Notes: generated by a model from the sequence alone, not told the origin. A DNA stretch of 64,000 nt from an uncultured Alistipes sp. (GCA_944321955.1 CALUNG010000013.1:1-64000); one strand, 5' to 3'; numbered from the stretch's first letter, positions 7,457 through 17,440 are shown. Made by a program: numbers and translations.

Positions 7457-9760
7457 TCAGTGTCCGAAACGCGAGGTATCCACATCCTTGTGCTTCTTCT
7501 CGCGGTATCCTCCGAACCGGTATGAAAAGTGGACCGTCGTCGTACGCATATAACGTTGCGAACCCATGTCGAGCCACTGCCCGCCGTAACGGATATGAGT
7601 CATGGGACTTCCCGTCTCGAAGATGTCGCTGCAACGCACCGAGATGGTTGCGCGTCCCTTGTCGAACGTCCACTTCAGCGCGGCATCTACGCTGCCGAGC
7701 GAACTGATATCATACGTTCCCTGTATGGCCGGCGACTGAAAGAATCCGTTGACTTCGAGATTCAGTTCTGGCTTGCGGCACAGATGGAACGTATTGTCGA
7801 GACGCGCGATACCCACCCACTTCGTACGGTCGAAAGACATGTCGTGGAAACGGTCGCACCGCTGACGCATTCTCAAACCCGTAACCGTCAGCCGCGAGTC
7901 GAGCCATCGTCCCAAGCGGAACGGCACGACGGCATTGACGCCCCACTGGCGGTTGGTGTTCCAGTTGAGCGACTGATAGATCAGCGCCAGACGATCCGAG
8001 GCCTGCCAGGCGGTCTGCACGAAATAGTCGGGCATCTCGTTCCAGAAGAGCACGAAAATGTACTTCTGACGAAGGATATATATGGCCTGAGCGCCGTAAC
8101 TGCGCGAAGGCCGCAGTCCTGATGTACCGTGTATCTCCGAATAACCGTCGATATACGAAACGGCGCCCTGCATCTCCCAATAAGAAGGGTAACGCTTGTC
8201 CGACGAGAAGTTGAACTGCACGATATGTTTCTCGGAAGGTATCCAGCTGAACGACGCCTGCGGATAGAGCGACCAGTTCTCATAATCGCCCAGCCGGTAA
8301 TACTCGCCGGCAAGCGATACGGAGAATCCTATCCGTGCGAACTGACGCCCGAAACCGGCATACATGTTTGCCGTATATTCATCGAGGCGCGAATCGGTAT
8401 CGGTCGTGACGGGCGATCCTTCGAGCACGGTGTAGTGCTGCCAGTCGTGCGACGTCGAGAAGCCAAAGGCGCCTCCTCCCGACAACTCCCAACCCGAATC
8501 GAACCTGTGCGTCTGGTCTGCCGTCAGGTTCAGACGGTCGATGAGCTGACCCGAAACTATATCGAAAGCGGTCCGCAAGCCGTCGGCATAGTCGTTTTCG
8601 AGCGTCGATTGCGTGGGGTCGTCGTAGTGGGTGTAGTCGAGGCCGACATCGAGGCCAAAGGCCGAGGTGTAACGCAGCGAGAGATTGTGCAGCGACTTGT
8701 CGCTTGACTTCCGCGACAACGAGCTGACAAGACTTCCCCGAGAAGTGGATATGCCGCTGCCGTCGGGCGAAAACGAGGCGGTATATGCAGCGCTCAGGCG
8801 GCCGCGCTCACGCGGCGCATACTCCACGGCGGCACGCAACTGGTGCGACCAACCTTCGCCCGTGATCGCCTCTTCCTGACTTATGTCGTACTGCCGGCCG
8901 TCGAGCGTATGCCGCGACAGCAGGTCGTAGCAGGTTCTCGACTTGGCGCGCGTGGCCGTATACATCACATCGGCCGACCACTTGGGCGACGACATTACGA
9001 AGTTGCCGCCGAGCTCCCAGCTGGCGAAACAGCGGTCGACATAGTTGCCGTGAACCTCTCCCGAGAAGGCCGTGTCATGACTGCGGCGCATGACGATGTT
9101 TATTGCCGCCCCGCGCACATGATACTGCGGCGGTGCGCTGTACATTACCTCAGCCTTCTCCACGCGGTCAACGGGTGTGGAGCGCAACAATGTTGCAAGT
9201 TGTTCCGAAGTCATGGTCGAAGGCCGTCCGTTGAGAATAACCGTCACCGACGAGGCCCCGGCAAGCGACAGAACGCCGTTCTGTTCCGAAACACCGGGCA
9301 GTCGGGTCAGAGCCTCATAGGCATTGTTGACGGCCTGATTACGCGTCAGCTGCGCAAGGTCGTAGTTCAACCGTCCCTGCTCCACGCGCACTACCGGACG
9401 CTCACCTTCGACAACCACGGCATTGATGGAGACCTCACTGTCTGTCAGCTCTATATCGCCAAGATCCGAGCGGTCGGACTCGATCTCGCGCAGTTCATAG
9501 GCAAGGTGCTGTATCTGCAGTCTGTATGGTCGCAACGCGGAGCGTATCTCGAAGCGCCCCTCCAACGTCGAGGCAACGGCGTCGACATAGGTAGAGTCGC
9601 TCTCGAAAAGGAGGACAGCGGCGCCGGCCACCGGAGCACCCGACTTGTCGACAAGACGGCCGCAAACGGTGTCGGTCCGAGGTGGGGATTGGGTTGCGGG
9701 CTGCGCCGCAACGGCCGATGCCAGCAGGCATGCAACCGTAAACAGGAGAGATGTCTTCAT
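7457..9760 (-). CDS. TonB-dependent-receptor-like outer-membrane beta-barrel protein with N-terminal carboxypeptidase-like domain
   Basis: 767 residues from ATG at 9760. An upstream in-frame ATG at 9793 is less likely because the signal peptide (MKTSLLFTVACLLASAVAAQ) starts at 9760 and a -7 box lies at 9798-9805. A carboxypeptidase-regulatory-like beta domain (GRLVDKSGAPVAGAAVLLF...) spans about residues 30-105, then a plug-like region (about 110-220, including VTVILNGRPS and AAINIVMRR), then a long barrel rich in alternating aromatic and polar residues. This architecture is the Bacteroidota outer-membrane-beta-barrel family often annotated as TonB-dependent receptor. There is no SusD partner next to it, so it is not a SusC. 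The ligand is unknown. It is transcribed alone, after the TPR regulator. Confidence 0.8.
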   Translation of the reverse strand: MKTSLLFTVACLLASAVAAQPATQSPPRTDTVCGRLVDKSGAPVAGAAVLLFESDSTYVDAVASTLEGRFEIRSALRPYRLQIQHLAYELREIESDRSDLGDIELTDSEVSINAVVVEGERPVVRVEQGRLNYDLAQLTRNQAVNNAYEALTRLPGVSEQNGVLSLAGASSVTVILNGRPSTMTSEQLATLLRSTPVDRVEKAEVMYSAPPQYHVRGAAINIVMRRSHDTAFSGEVHGNYVDRCFASWELGGNFVMSSPKWSADVMYTATRAKSRTCYDLLSRHTLDGRQYDISQEEAITGEGWSHQLRAAVEYAPRERGRLSAAYTASFSPDGSGISTSRGSLVSSLSRKSSDKSLHNLSLRYTSAFGLDVGLDYTHYDDPTQSTLENDYADGLRTAFDIVSGQLIDRLNLTADQTHRFDSGWELSGGGAFGFSTSHDWQHYTVLEGSPVTTDTDSRLDEYTANMYAGFGRQFARIGFSVSLAGEYYRLGDYENWSLYPQASFSWIPSEKHIVQFNFSSDKRYPSYWEMQGAVSYIDGYSEIHGTSGLRPSRSYGAQAIYILRQKYIFVLFWNEMPDYFVQTAWQASDRLALIYQSLNWNTNRQWGVNAVVPFRLGRWLDSRLTVTGLRMRQRCDRFHDMSFDRTKWVGIARLDNTFHLCRKPELNLEVNGFFQSPAIQGTYDISSLGSVDAALKWTFDKGRATISVRCSDIFETGSPMTHIRYGGQWLDMGSQRYMRTTTVHFSYRFGGYREKKHKDVDTSRFGH

Positions 9761-9797
9761 GATTCTGCAGTTTATACGTGGAGCCTGTTCCACACTG

Positions 9798-9805
9798 CAA
9801 AATTA
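9798..9805 (-). promoter_or_regulatory. -7 box for the outer-membrane protein gene
   Basis: CAAAATTA on the plus strand is TAATTTTG on the minus strand, a full match to TAnnTTTG, 37 bases before the ATG at 9760. I see no clear -33 TTTG at the expected distance. Confidence 0.55.
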
Positions 9806-9857
9806 ACGACGAAGCGACCTTGCCTGTCCGGATATCATCTTGCACAGCAGGACACAA

Positions 9858-9876
9858 CATATTGATATACAATATG
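9858..9876. promoter_or_regulatory. A+T-rich perfect dyad, possible operator
   Basis: catattg (9858-9864) and caatatg (9870-9876) form a perfect 7-bp inverted repeat around ATATA. It sits 52 bases upstream of the -7 box of the outer-membrane gene and 54 bases past the stop of the TPR regulator. It is too A+T-rich for a typical terminator, so a protein-binding site is as likely. Confidence 0.4.
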
Positions 9877-9930
9877 CTTGTTGACGGATTTCTTGCCTTT
9901 CGGGATTGAAGCCTTGCTCCGGCAGCGATG

Positions 9931-11640
9931 TTACGAGAAAAAGGCGAGCAACGCGTCGCGATCCGCTGCCGACGACTCGGCAATACGCCGTTTTATCTTC
10001 GACTTGAGCGTATAGACGCCGTTGAGCGACATGTCGAGCATGACGCATATCTCCTGCGGCGAGAAGCCGGCGATGACCAGCGCCGCAAAGTCGTAGTTGC
10101 GTTCGGTCCATCCGTCGAACTGCGTACGCAGACGCGTGACGGCACGGTCGCTGTAGATATCGGCCATATCGACCACGTCGGACAACACGGCCGGGCTCAG
10201 GGCCAGCTCCTTCATGCGGGCAGCCAACCGCTCGCCGTCGCCATAGACGTAACGCGTGGCCGCGATGTCGCGTATGGCGGCGACACGGCCCTCCAGCAGC
10301 CGCTTGACGGCCGCCTCACGGGCATCCGACGCGTCGAGCCGCGACGTGAGGCTGTCGTGCGACTCACGATATGAGTCGAGCAGGGCCAGAGTCCCGTTCA
10401 ACTCCTCGTCGCGGCGTTTCAGCTTGCGGCGATAGGCGACCACGGCCCACACCGCAACCATAACGGCCACCATGGCCGACAACATGGCTATCAATACGCG
10501 GTAACGCAATGACGTTTCGCGTATGGCCGTTTCGTTCGCCGTGCGGAAACGGCGTTCGAGTTCGGATACCTGCGCACCCCGCTGTACCTCGAAGATCGAA
10601 TCTTTCGCAGCGGAATAGTGCTGCATGTAATCGTAGGCGCGTTCATCATCGCCCAGACCGTGATATATCTCCGCCGCGATATTGTAAATACCCACGTCGC
10701 CGTGATGCACATTCGATTTGCGGGCGAGCGACCGGTCGACATATACGCGTGCCGAATCGAGTTCTCCGTTTCGCTGGAATATCATGGCCGATGCTATGTC
10801 GTAAAAGGCACGTTGCGAATCCTCCGATACGGCGGTTTCATAGGACAAAGGTGCCGTGCGTATCTCGTCGAGATCGACGCTGTCGCGTGCGGCAAGCAGG
10901 CGTTCGGGCGTCCAGTCGCCCTGATATGTATGGAAGATGAGGTTCTGCAACCGAACCATCTGTGCGAAGTACCGGAAAGGTATCGTATCGCATGCCTCGA
11001 CCAGCGGAGAGAGGGTCTCGATCGCCCGTGCGTAATCGCCGTTGGCACAGTATGACGACGCAAGCATGAAGCGGCTGTAACCCTCCTGCGTAGCATTGCC
11101 GCTGGCACGGGCAGCCTCGACGGCCTTGGCAAACGGTTCCACGGCATCGTAACCCTGTTCGAAATAGATAATGCCCAGAGTATGATAGACAGCAACAAGC
11201 AGCATCTCGGTCGTCCTGCGCTCGGGATCGTCATTGCGACGTTTGCGGCCGAGCGCCTTTTCGGCGAAGATTGCCGACTGCGTATATCCGCGTATCGCCT
11301 CCTCGAACTCCCCGATGCCGGCATTGGCCTTTGCATAAGTGTACCACGCGTCGGCACGCTCGTCAGCCGAACCGTGGTGTTCATAGAAACGCATGGCCCT
11401 GCCGATAGCGGCTTTGCCCGCAAGCGTATCGCCACGACAGGTCTGCGCCAGCCCCAACAACAACGTATGGCGTGCCCGTTCCAAGCGGGTCATGCGTACC
11501 GTGTCCATCGAGAGCAACAACCGGCATGCGCTGTCCGGATATTCGACGGCAAGCATGCGGTTGACCGTAACATCCACCCCGCGGCGCTGCGAGCAGCCCG
11601 CCATGAACACTATGGCCAAAAACAGCAGTATGCGTTTCAT
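9931..11640 (-). CDS. TPR-repeat, membrane-anchored transcriptional regulator with C-terminal LuxR-like HTH
   Basis: 569 residues from ATG at 11640; an in-frame ATG at 11715 would place extra residues before an obvious signal sequence (MKRILLFLAIVFMAGCSQ, with a lipobox-like MAGC). Residues about 30-375 are helical TPR-like repeats (WYTYAKANAGIGEFEEAI, AEIYHGLGDDERAYDYMQ). One membrane helix lies near 380-402, then a charged coiled coil, then an HTH near 515-555 (IAGFSPQEICVMLDMSLNGVYTLKSKIKRRI). This TPR-membrane-HTH layout is common in Bacteroidota: the TPR part is taken to sense something in the periplasm and the HTH binds DNA inside. It follows the RND efflux operon on the same strand and precedes the outer-membrane gene, either of which could be its target. 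Confidence 0.8.
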   Translation of the reverse strand: MKRILLFLAIVFMAGCSQRRGVDVTVNRMLAVEYPDSACRLLLSMDTVRMTRLERARHTLLLGLAQTCRGDTLAGKAAIGRAMRFYEHHGSADERADAWYTYAKANAGIGEFEEAIRGYTQSAIFAEKALGRKRRNDDPERRTTEMLLVAVYHTLGIIYFEQGYDAVEPFAKAVEAARASGNATQEGYSRFMLASSYCANGDYARAIETLSPLVEACDTIPFRYFAQMVRLQNLIFHTYQGDWTPERLLAARDSVDLDEIRTAPLSYETAVSEDSQRAFYDIASAMIFQRNGELDSARVYVDRSLARKSNVHHGDVGIYNIAAEIYHGLGDDERAYDYMQHYSAAKDSIFEVQRGAQVSELERRFRTANETAIRETSLRYRVLIAMLSAMVAVMVAVWAVVAYRRKLKRRDEELNGTLALLDSYRESHDSLTSRLDASDAREAAVKRLLEGRVAAIRDIAATRYVYGDGERLAARMKELALSPAVLSDVVDMADIYSDRAVTRLRTQFDGWTERNYDFAALVIAGFSPQEICVMLDMSLNGVYTLKSKIKRRIAESSAADRDALLAFFS

Positions 11641-11678
11641 TACGGTCGACATAACTGTCAATTTATAGTTCATGCAAA

Positions 11679-11705
11679 GGACCGTCGCGTCAGTCGCAAC
11701 GGTCC
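11679..11705 (-). terminator. Hairpin after the efflux operon
   Basis: ggaccgt (11679-11685) pairs with acggtcc (11699-11705). On the minus strand the second arm is followed by TTTG. It lies 28 bases past the stop of the outer-membrane factor gene, so it probably ends the RND operon before the TPR regulator. Confidence 0.45.
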
Positions 11706-11733
11706 ATGCTATCATCGGTCTGCACCCCGTTGC

Positions 11734-13110
11734 CTATCTGGTACCTCCGCCGAGAGCCTGATAGAGGTTGATCATGCCCTGTATCCCTTCGAAGCGGTCG
11801 GATATCTGTGACAGCTGTGCCTGCAGAAGCGTCTGCTGCGCCGTCAGCACCTCGAGATACGTCGACTCGCCGTGACGCATGAGCTGCTGCGTCGACACTA
11901 CGGCCGACTCGAGCGCCGCAATCTGACGTTTGCGCACGTCGGTCTTGTTGCGGGCCGTCTGGCACTGCATGATGGCGTCGTTGACCTCGCCGCCCGCATT
12001 GAGCAGCATCTGCACGAACGCCAGCTTGGCCTGTTCCTGTTGAGCCTGCGCTATCTTGAGCTGGGCGCGATTCGAACCCGCATTGAATATGGGCTGCACC
12101 AGTCCGCCCACGAACGACAGCAGGAACTGCCCCGGGTTGGTAAGGGCCGAACCCGAATTGTTCGTCCATCCGAGCGTACCGCCAAGGTTGAGCGACGGAT
12201 AGAACGCCGCACGCGCCAGATTGGTGGAATAATAGGCCTGCGCGAGGTCGAGTTCGGCGCCGCGCACGTCGGGACGGTTTGCAAGCAGCTGTGCCGGCAC
12301 GCCCACAAGCAGCTCGGTACGTACCTTCTGCTCGTCGAGACGGCCGCGAGGTATCGAATGCGGAGCATCGCCCAGAATAAGCGACAGCGAATTCTCCACC
12401 TGGCTGATCTGACGTTCGAGATCGAAGAGCGACGCCTCGATCGAACAGCTGTTGGCCTCGGTCTGCGACACGGAGGCCTCGTTGGTCATGCCGGCCTCCT
12501 TCATGGCCTTCATGATACGCACGTTCTCACGCCAGTTGGCTGCCGTCGAACGCGACACCTCCAGCTGGCTGTCGAGCATCAGCAACGTATAGTAGCTGTT
12601 GGCTATCGCAGCGACGAGCTGCGTCTGCACGCTCAGACGGTTGACGAGACTCTGCTCGTAGGCCACCTTGGCCTTGTTCTTGCGGTTGAACAGACGGCCG
12701 GCCACGTCAATCTCCCAGCTTATGTCGATCGGCAATTCGTACCGCTTGCTCCATCCGCCGAAGTTGTAGGTACTCAGAGTCCCCTGCGGCGAGAACGAGA
12801 ACGACGGATAGTACGACAGCCGTGCAGTACGCAGGGACGCCTCGGCCTCGATGATGCGCGACTCGGCGACCTTGATGTCTATGTTGTTGGCCAGACCGTA
12901 CTCGATCAGTTTCTGCAGCTGCGGATCGGTGAAGAATTCGCGCCAGCTGATGTGCGCGATGCTCGTCGAGTCAACAGTCGAGACATTCTCACCGAAAAGT
13001 CCGTCCGTCGAGATGTCGTCGGGACGCGAATAGTGGCTGTATATCGAGCAGCCCACGAACATCGTACCGGCTACAACGGCCATGACGGCATATGACAAAA
13101 TTCTTTTCAT
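11734..13110 (-). CDS. Efflux outer-membrane factor, TolC/NodT/OprM family lipoprotein
   Basis: 458 residues. A lipoprotein signal (MKRILSYAVMAVVAGTMFVGCS) places the lipid on Cys21. The body shows the duplicated helical/barrel organisation of this family: SWREFFTDPQLQKLIEYGLANN near the start, then KVAESRIIEAEASL, the ANRPDVRGAELDLAQAYYSTNLARAAFYPSL segment at mid-protein, and the second helical pair to the end. It forms the trimeric outer-membrane channel for the RND pump. The start is 3 bases after the permease stop, so the two are cotranscribed. Confidence 0.93.
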   Translation of the reverse strand: MKRILSYAVMAVVAGTMFVGCSIYSHYSRPDDISTDGLFGENVSTVDSTSIAHISWREFFTDPQLQKLIEYGLANNIDIKVAESRIIEAEASLRTARLSYYPSFSFSPQGTLSTYNFGGWSKRYELPIDISWEIDVAGRLFNRKNKAKVAYEQSLVNRLSVQTQLVAAIANSYYTLLMLDSQLEVSRSTAANWRENVRIMKAMKEAGMTNEASVSQTEANSCSIEASLFDLERQISQVENSLSLILGDAPHSIPRGRLDEQKVRTELLVGVPAQLLANRPDVRGAELDLAQAYYSTNLARAAFYPSLNLGGTLGWTNNSGSALTNPGQFLLSFVGGLVQPIFNAGSNRAQLKIAQAQQEQAKLAFVQMLLNAGGEVNDAIMQCQTARNKTDVRKRQIAALESAVVSTQQLMRHGESTYLEVLTAQQTLLQAQLSQISDRFEGIQGMINLYQALGGGTR

Positions 13111-13113
13111 CTT

Positions 13114-16100
13114 CTACTCGGCTTTTACGGGTTTACCTTTTACTTTCTCCTGTATGTACTGGAACACCACGAACATCGGCGGTACGATGAACAGCAGGGC
13201 CAGCGTACCGATGAGCATACCACCCACGACGCCCGAACCGAGCGTGTTGTTGCCGTTGGCACCGACGCCGTTCGAGAACATCAGCGGCAGCAGTCCGAAG
13301 ATCATCGTCATGGCCGTCATCAGGATGGGACGGAAACGCTCTCTGGTCGCCGAATAGGCGGCGCGCATGATGCTCATGCCGGCACGACGGTGCTCGACGG
13401 CATACTCGGTGATGAGGATGGCCGTCTTGGCCAGCAGTCCGATCAGCATGATCAGACCCGTTTGCAGATATATGTTGTTCTCGAGCCCCATGAGCTTGGC
13501 GAAGAGGAAGCTGCCGAATACGCCGAACGGTACCGACAGTATGACGGCGAACGGCAGTATGTAGCTCTCGTAGAGAGCGCAGAGTATCAGGTATATCAGC
13601 GTTATGCAGACGATGAAGATGTAGATGGTGTTGTTGCCGCTGGTAGCCTCCTCGCGGGCGATACCCGCGAAGTCGAATCCGTAACCGACAGGCAGCGTCT
13701 GCGCGGCAACCTCGTTGATGGCGCGGATGGCGTCACCCGACGAGTAACCCTGAGCGGCACGTCCGTTGATTCCGATACACGGAAACATGTTGAATCGGGC
13801 CAGATTCTCGGGCGCATATATCTTCGTGAGCTTCACGAACTGGCTCACGGGAGCCATCTCATCGCCGATGCGCACATAGATGTTGTTGAGCGTCTGACGA
13901 TCCTCGCGATAACGCGGGTCGGCCTGCACCATAACCTGATAGAGCTTGGTGAAACGGTTGAACTTGGTCGATAGCTGACCTCCGTAGTAGCCGTTCAGCA
14001 CCGACAGCACCTCCTTGGGCGATATGCCGGCACGCTTGCACTTGACCGCGTCGACGTCGATCTGATACTGCGGGAAGCGCGGGTTGAACGACGTATGCGC
14101 CGAACCGATCTCCGGGCGCTGGTTCAACTCCGCGAGGAAATTGTTGGTCACGGCCGCCAGATCCTCGATGTCGCCGCCCTTGCGGTCCTGTATGTACATC
14201 TCGAATCCGTTGGTTGCTCCATATCCCGGAATCATCGCCGGCGACGATGTAAAGATCTTGGCGTCGTTGAAGTTGGCCGTATAGTCCTTGATGCGGTCCA
14301 TGATGTCGTCGACACTGTGCTCCTTGCCCTTTCGTTCATCCCAGTGCTTGAGTCGCAGCGTGAACGAACCCTGCGAGGTACCGGCACCTCCGGTCATCGA
14401 ATATCCGGTCATGTTGATATAGGCGCGGCTCTCCGAGATGCTGCGGATAACGTCGTTGTCGATACGGTCCATCACGCTTTTTGTATAGGCGAGCGAGCTT
14501 CCCGGAGGCGTCGACACGTCGACACGTACCGTACCCATATCCTCCTGAGGTATCAGGCCTGTCTTTGTCGTACGCATCAGGTAGACCAGCGCCACGACCG
14601 AACCTACGAGCAGCACGCCCGATACCCAACGGTGACGCAGGAAGAAGCTTACGCCGCGCATGTAGTGGTCGCGCAGAGTATCGAACGAGGTATCGAGCGC
14701 CATGTTCAGACGCTGCGAGAAGTTCATCCTTATCTCGTTGCCGTGTTCATCCTTGGGTTTGAGCAGCATCGAGCAGAGTGCCGGGCTGAGCGTCAGGGCG
14801 TTGATCGCCGAGATACCCACGGCTACGGCCATCGTCAGACCGAACTGCGTGTAGAAGACGCCCGACGTACCGCCGATGAGCGATACGGGGATGAATACCG
14901 CCATGAAGACGAGCGAGCTGGTAACCACGGCCGACGTGATGCCGTTCATGGCCTCGATCGTTGCCTGATACGGAGACCTGTATCCGGCATCGAACTTGGA
15001 GTGTACGGCCTCGACCACGATTATGGCGTCATCCACCACAACTCCGATAGACAATACCAGCGCAAAGAGCGTCAGCAGGTTGATGCTGAATCCGAATATG
15101 TAGAGGAAGAGGAACGTACCGATGAGCGACACGAGGATACCCACCAGCGGAATCAGCGTCGAGCGCAGCGAGCGCAGGAAGACGAAGACAACCAACGTCA
15201 CGAGTATCACGGCCTCGATCAGCGTACGCACCACGTTGTGGATCGACGCATAGAGGAAGTCGTTGGCGCTCGACAGCACCACCATGTCGACATCGGGCGG
15301 GAAGCTCTCGCGGGCCTTCTCCATGAAGGCATCGATGTTGTTTATGACCTCCGTGGCGTTCGATCCGGGGGTCTGGTAGATCGACATCGATGTTCCGGGG
15401 CACTGGTTCACCTCGCCGATATACATGTACGACTGCGTTCCGAGCTCGACGTCGGCCACATCCTTCAGACGGAGCAGCTCACCGTTGGGCAAGGCGCGGA
15501 TAACGATATTCTCGAACTCCTCGGGTTTCTCGAGGCGGCCCTTGTAGCGCATGGCGTACTGGAACGTCTGGTCCGAGTTTTCGCCGAAGGCTCCCGTGGC
15601 GGCCTCGATGTTCTGCTCGCCCAGCGCCGTGGTGATATCCTCGGGAATGAGCTTGTACTGGGCCATGACGTCGGGCTTGAGCCATATTCGCATGCTGTAG
15701 TCCGAACCCTGCACGTCGATGTCGCCCACGCCCGATATACGCGAGATGGCCGGCACGAGGTTTATCTTGAGGTAGTTCACCAGAAAGGTTCGGTCATAGG
15801 TGCCGTTGGGGCTGTAGATGGCGATCTGCTCGAGGATGTTGGTCTGACGCTTGCGCACGGTGACGCCCACGTCCGTAACCTCCGAAGGGAGCTGGCGTGT
15901 GGCACGCGACACGCAGTTCTGAACGTTCACGGCCGCCATGTCGGGGTCGGTACCCTGCTTGAAGTAGACACGTATGTTCGCGCTGCCGTTGTTGGTGGCC
16001 GTAGAGTACATGTAGGTCATGTTCTCGACACCGTTTATGGCCTCCTCCAACGGTACGATAACACTCTTCTGGACAGTCTCGGCGCTTGCACCCGTATAGG

Positions 16101-16245
16101 TCGTCGAGACGTTGATCGTCGGGGGCGCAATGTTGGGATAGCGCTCGATGGGCAACGACGCCAGAGCCAGCAGTCCTCCCAGAACAAGCAGTATGGAGAT
16201 GACCGACGAAAGTACGGGCCGGTCTATGAATGTACGTATGTTCAT
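13114..16245 (-). CDS. RND efflux permease, AcrB/HAE1 family
   Basis: 1043 residues, the usual length. It starts with MNIRTFIDRPVLSSVISILLVLGGLLAL, the typical first membrane helix, and has two large periplasmic loops and about 12 membrane helices. The paired acidic residues of helix 4 (GVVVDDAIIVVEAVH, about residue 405) needed for proton relay are present. It would pump hydrophobic or amphiphilic toxins (drugs, bile acids) out of the periplasm and inner leaflet using the proton gradient. The substrate range cannot be read from sequence. The start codon overlaps the adaptor stop by 4 bases (ATGA). Confidence 0.95.
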   Translation of the reverse strand: MNIRTFIDRPVLSSVISILLVLGGLLALASLPIERYPNIAPPTINVSTTYTGASAETVQKSVIVPLEEAINGVENMTYMYSTATNNGSANIRVYFKQGTDPDMAAVNVQNCVSRATRQLPSEVTDVGVTVRKRQTNILEQIAIYSPNGTYDRTFLVNYLKINLVPAISRISGVGDIDVQGSDYSMRIWLKPDVMAQYKLIPEDITTALGEQNIEAATGAFGENSDQTFQYAMRYKGRLEKPEEFENIVIRALPNGELLRLKDVADVELGTQSYMYIGEVNQCPGTSMSIYQTPGSNATEVINNIDAFMEKARESFPPDVDMVVLSSANDFLYASIHNVVRTLIEAVILVTLVVFVFLRSLRSTLIPLVGILVSLIGTFLFLYIFGFSINLLTLFALVLSIGVVVDDAIIVVEAVHSKFDAGYRSPYQATIEAMNGITSAVVTSSLVFMAVFIPVSLIGGTSGVFYTQFGLTMAVAVGISAINALTLSPALCSMLLKPKDEHGNEIRMNFSQRLNMALDTSFDTLRDHYMRGVSFFLRHRWVSGVLLVGSVVALVYLMRTTKTGLIPQEDMGTVRVDVSTPPGSSLAYTKSVMDRIDNDVIRSISESRAYINMTGYSMTGGAGTSQGSFTLRLKHWDERKGKEHSVDDIMDRIKDYTANFNDAKIFTSSPAMIPGYGATNGFEMYIQDRKGGDIEDLAAVTNNFLAELNQRPEIGSAHTSFNPRFPQYQIDVDAVKCKRAGISPKEVLSVLNGYYGGQLSTKFNRFTKLYQVMVQADPRYREDRQTLNNIYVRIGDEMAPVSQFVKLTKIYAPENLARFNMFPCIGINGRAAQGYSSGDAIRAINEVAAQTLPVGYGFDFAGIAREEATSGNNTIYIFIVCITLIYLILCALYESYILPFAVILSVPFGVFGSFLFAKLMGLENNIYLQTGLIMLIGLLAKTAILITEYAVEHRRAGMSIMRAAYSATRERFRPILMTAMTMIFGLLPLMFSNGVGANGNNTLGSGVVGGMLIGTLALLFIVPPMFVVFQYIQEKVKGKPVKAE

Positions 16246-17396
16246 CGCTGCAGCTCCTTTCGATCCTGTTCGCTCGTGAACACTTTCTTGATCTTGATGA
16301 CCGTATCGTCACGAAGCATGCCGACGCCCTCCACGACTATCGTATCGCCCGGCATGAGGCCCGACTCCACGACATACTCCTTGCCGTTGCTTATGTCGAA
16401 CACGCCGATAATACGCGACTTGGCCACGCCGTTCTCGAGTTTGAAGGCATATATCTTGTCCTGAATCTCATACGTTGCCGACTGCGGTATGACCAGACAG
16501 TTCTCCTGCTGGTGAGGCAGGATGACGTTGCCCGAACCGCCCGACAGCAGCAGGCGCTTGTAGTTGGGGAAGCGTGCGCGTATCGAGACCGAACCCGTCG
16601 TGGGGTCGATGATACCGCTTATAGATTCGATGCGGCCCTTTTCGGGATATATCGTACCGTCGCTCAGCTGCAGCTCGATCGAAGGCATCGAACGCAAGGC
16701 ATTCTCGAGCGAACCGTAACGGCGCGTGAGCGACAGCACCTGCGCCTCGGTCATCGAGAAGTAGACATACATCTCCGAATTGTCCGACACGGAGGTGAGC
16801 GGAGTCAGGTCCGAAGGACTTACGAGCGTTCCCACACGGAACGGCAAAGTACCGACGACGCCGTCGACAGGGCTCTTGACCTGGGTGTACGACAGATTGT
16901 TGCGGGCATTCTCCTCGCTGGCCTGGGCCTGAGCGAGCTGTGCACGTTCGCTGGCAAGGGTCGTACGGGCCATGCTCAGGTCGAACTCCGAGATGATGTT
17001 CTGCTCGTAGAGCTTCTCCTTGCTGTCGGTGGTGAGCTCGGCCGCAGCAACGGCGGCACGCGCCACGTCAACGTTGGCTATGGCCGTATGCAGTTCCGCC
17101 TCGTAAGGCACCTGATCGATGACGAACATGGTCTGGCCCTTCTTCACGGTCGAACCCTCCTTGACATAGATGTCGGTTATGTATCCCGACACCTTGGGGC
17201 GGATGTCGATATCCTGCTTGCCGCGTATCGAGGCCGGATAGACCGAACTCAACTTGCGCGAGGTGGGTTCAAGAATCATCACGTCGTACTCTCTCGTCCT
17301 GACCGTAGAGGTTTGCTGCTCGCACGATGATGCGAAGGCCAGACAAAAGAGCGCCAACGGCACAAAATGTCGTTTTCGTAGATAAAATGCACTCAT
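16242..17396 (-). CDS. RND efflux periplasmic adaptor (membrane-fusion protein), AcrA type
   Basis: 384 residues. A signal sequence ends in a lipobox-like FASSC near residue 25. It contains the split lipoyl motif (IDIRPKVSGYITDIYVKEGSTVKKGQ and VKSPVDGVVGTLPFRVGTLV) flanking a helical hairpin (about 95-160), then beta-barrel and membrane-proximal domains (DGTIYPEKGRIESISGIIDPTTGS). It bridges the permease and the outer-membrane channel. It is the first gene of the operon, preceded by a -7 box at 17441-17448. No TetR, MarR or AraC regulator lies next to the operon. Confidence 0.94.
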   Translation of the reverse strand: MSAFYLRKRHFVPLALFCLAFASSCEQQTSTVRTREYDVMILEPTSRKLSSVYPASIRGKQDIDIRPKVSGYITDIYVKEGSTVKKGQTMFVIDQVPYEAELHTAIANVDVARAAVAAAELTTDSKEKLYEQNIISEFDLSMARTTLASERAQLAQAQASEENARNNLSYTQVKSPVDGVVGTLPFRVGTLVSPSDLTPLTSVSDNSEMYVYFSMTEAQVLSLTRRYGSLENALRSMPSIELQLSDGTIYPEKGRIESISGIIDPTTGSVSIRARFPNYKRLLLSGGSGNVILPHQQENCLVIPQSATYEIQDKIYAFKLENGVAKSRIIGVFDISNGKEYVVESGLMPGDTIVVEGVGMLRDDTVIKIKKVFTSEQDRKELQR

Positions 17397-17440
17397 TCCG
17401 CAAAAAATATTAAATACAGGTTGTTTTCAAATGGATCGTA

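Noticed and set aside
14095..16464. 789-codon open frame on the plus strand opposite the RND permease
   Set aside because: It is antisense to a fully conserved efflux permease, is rich in Arg, His and Glu as expected for a shadow frame in G+C-rich DNA, and matches no family I know.
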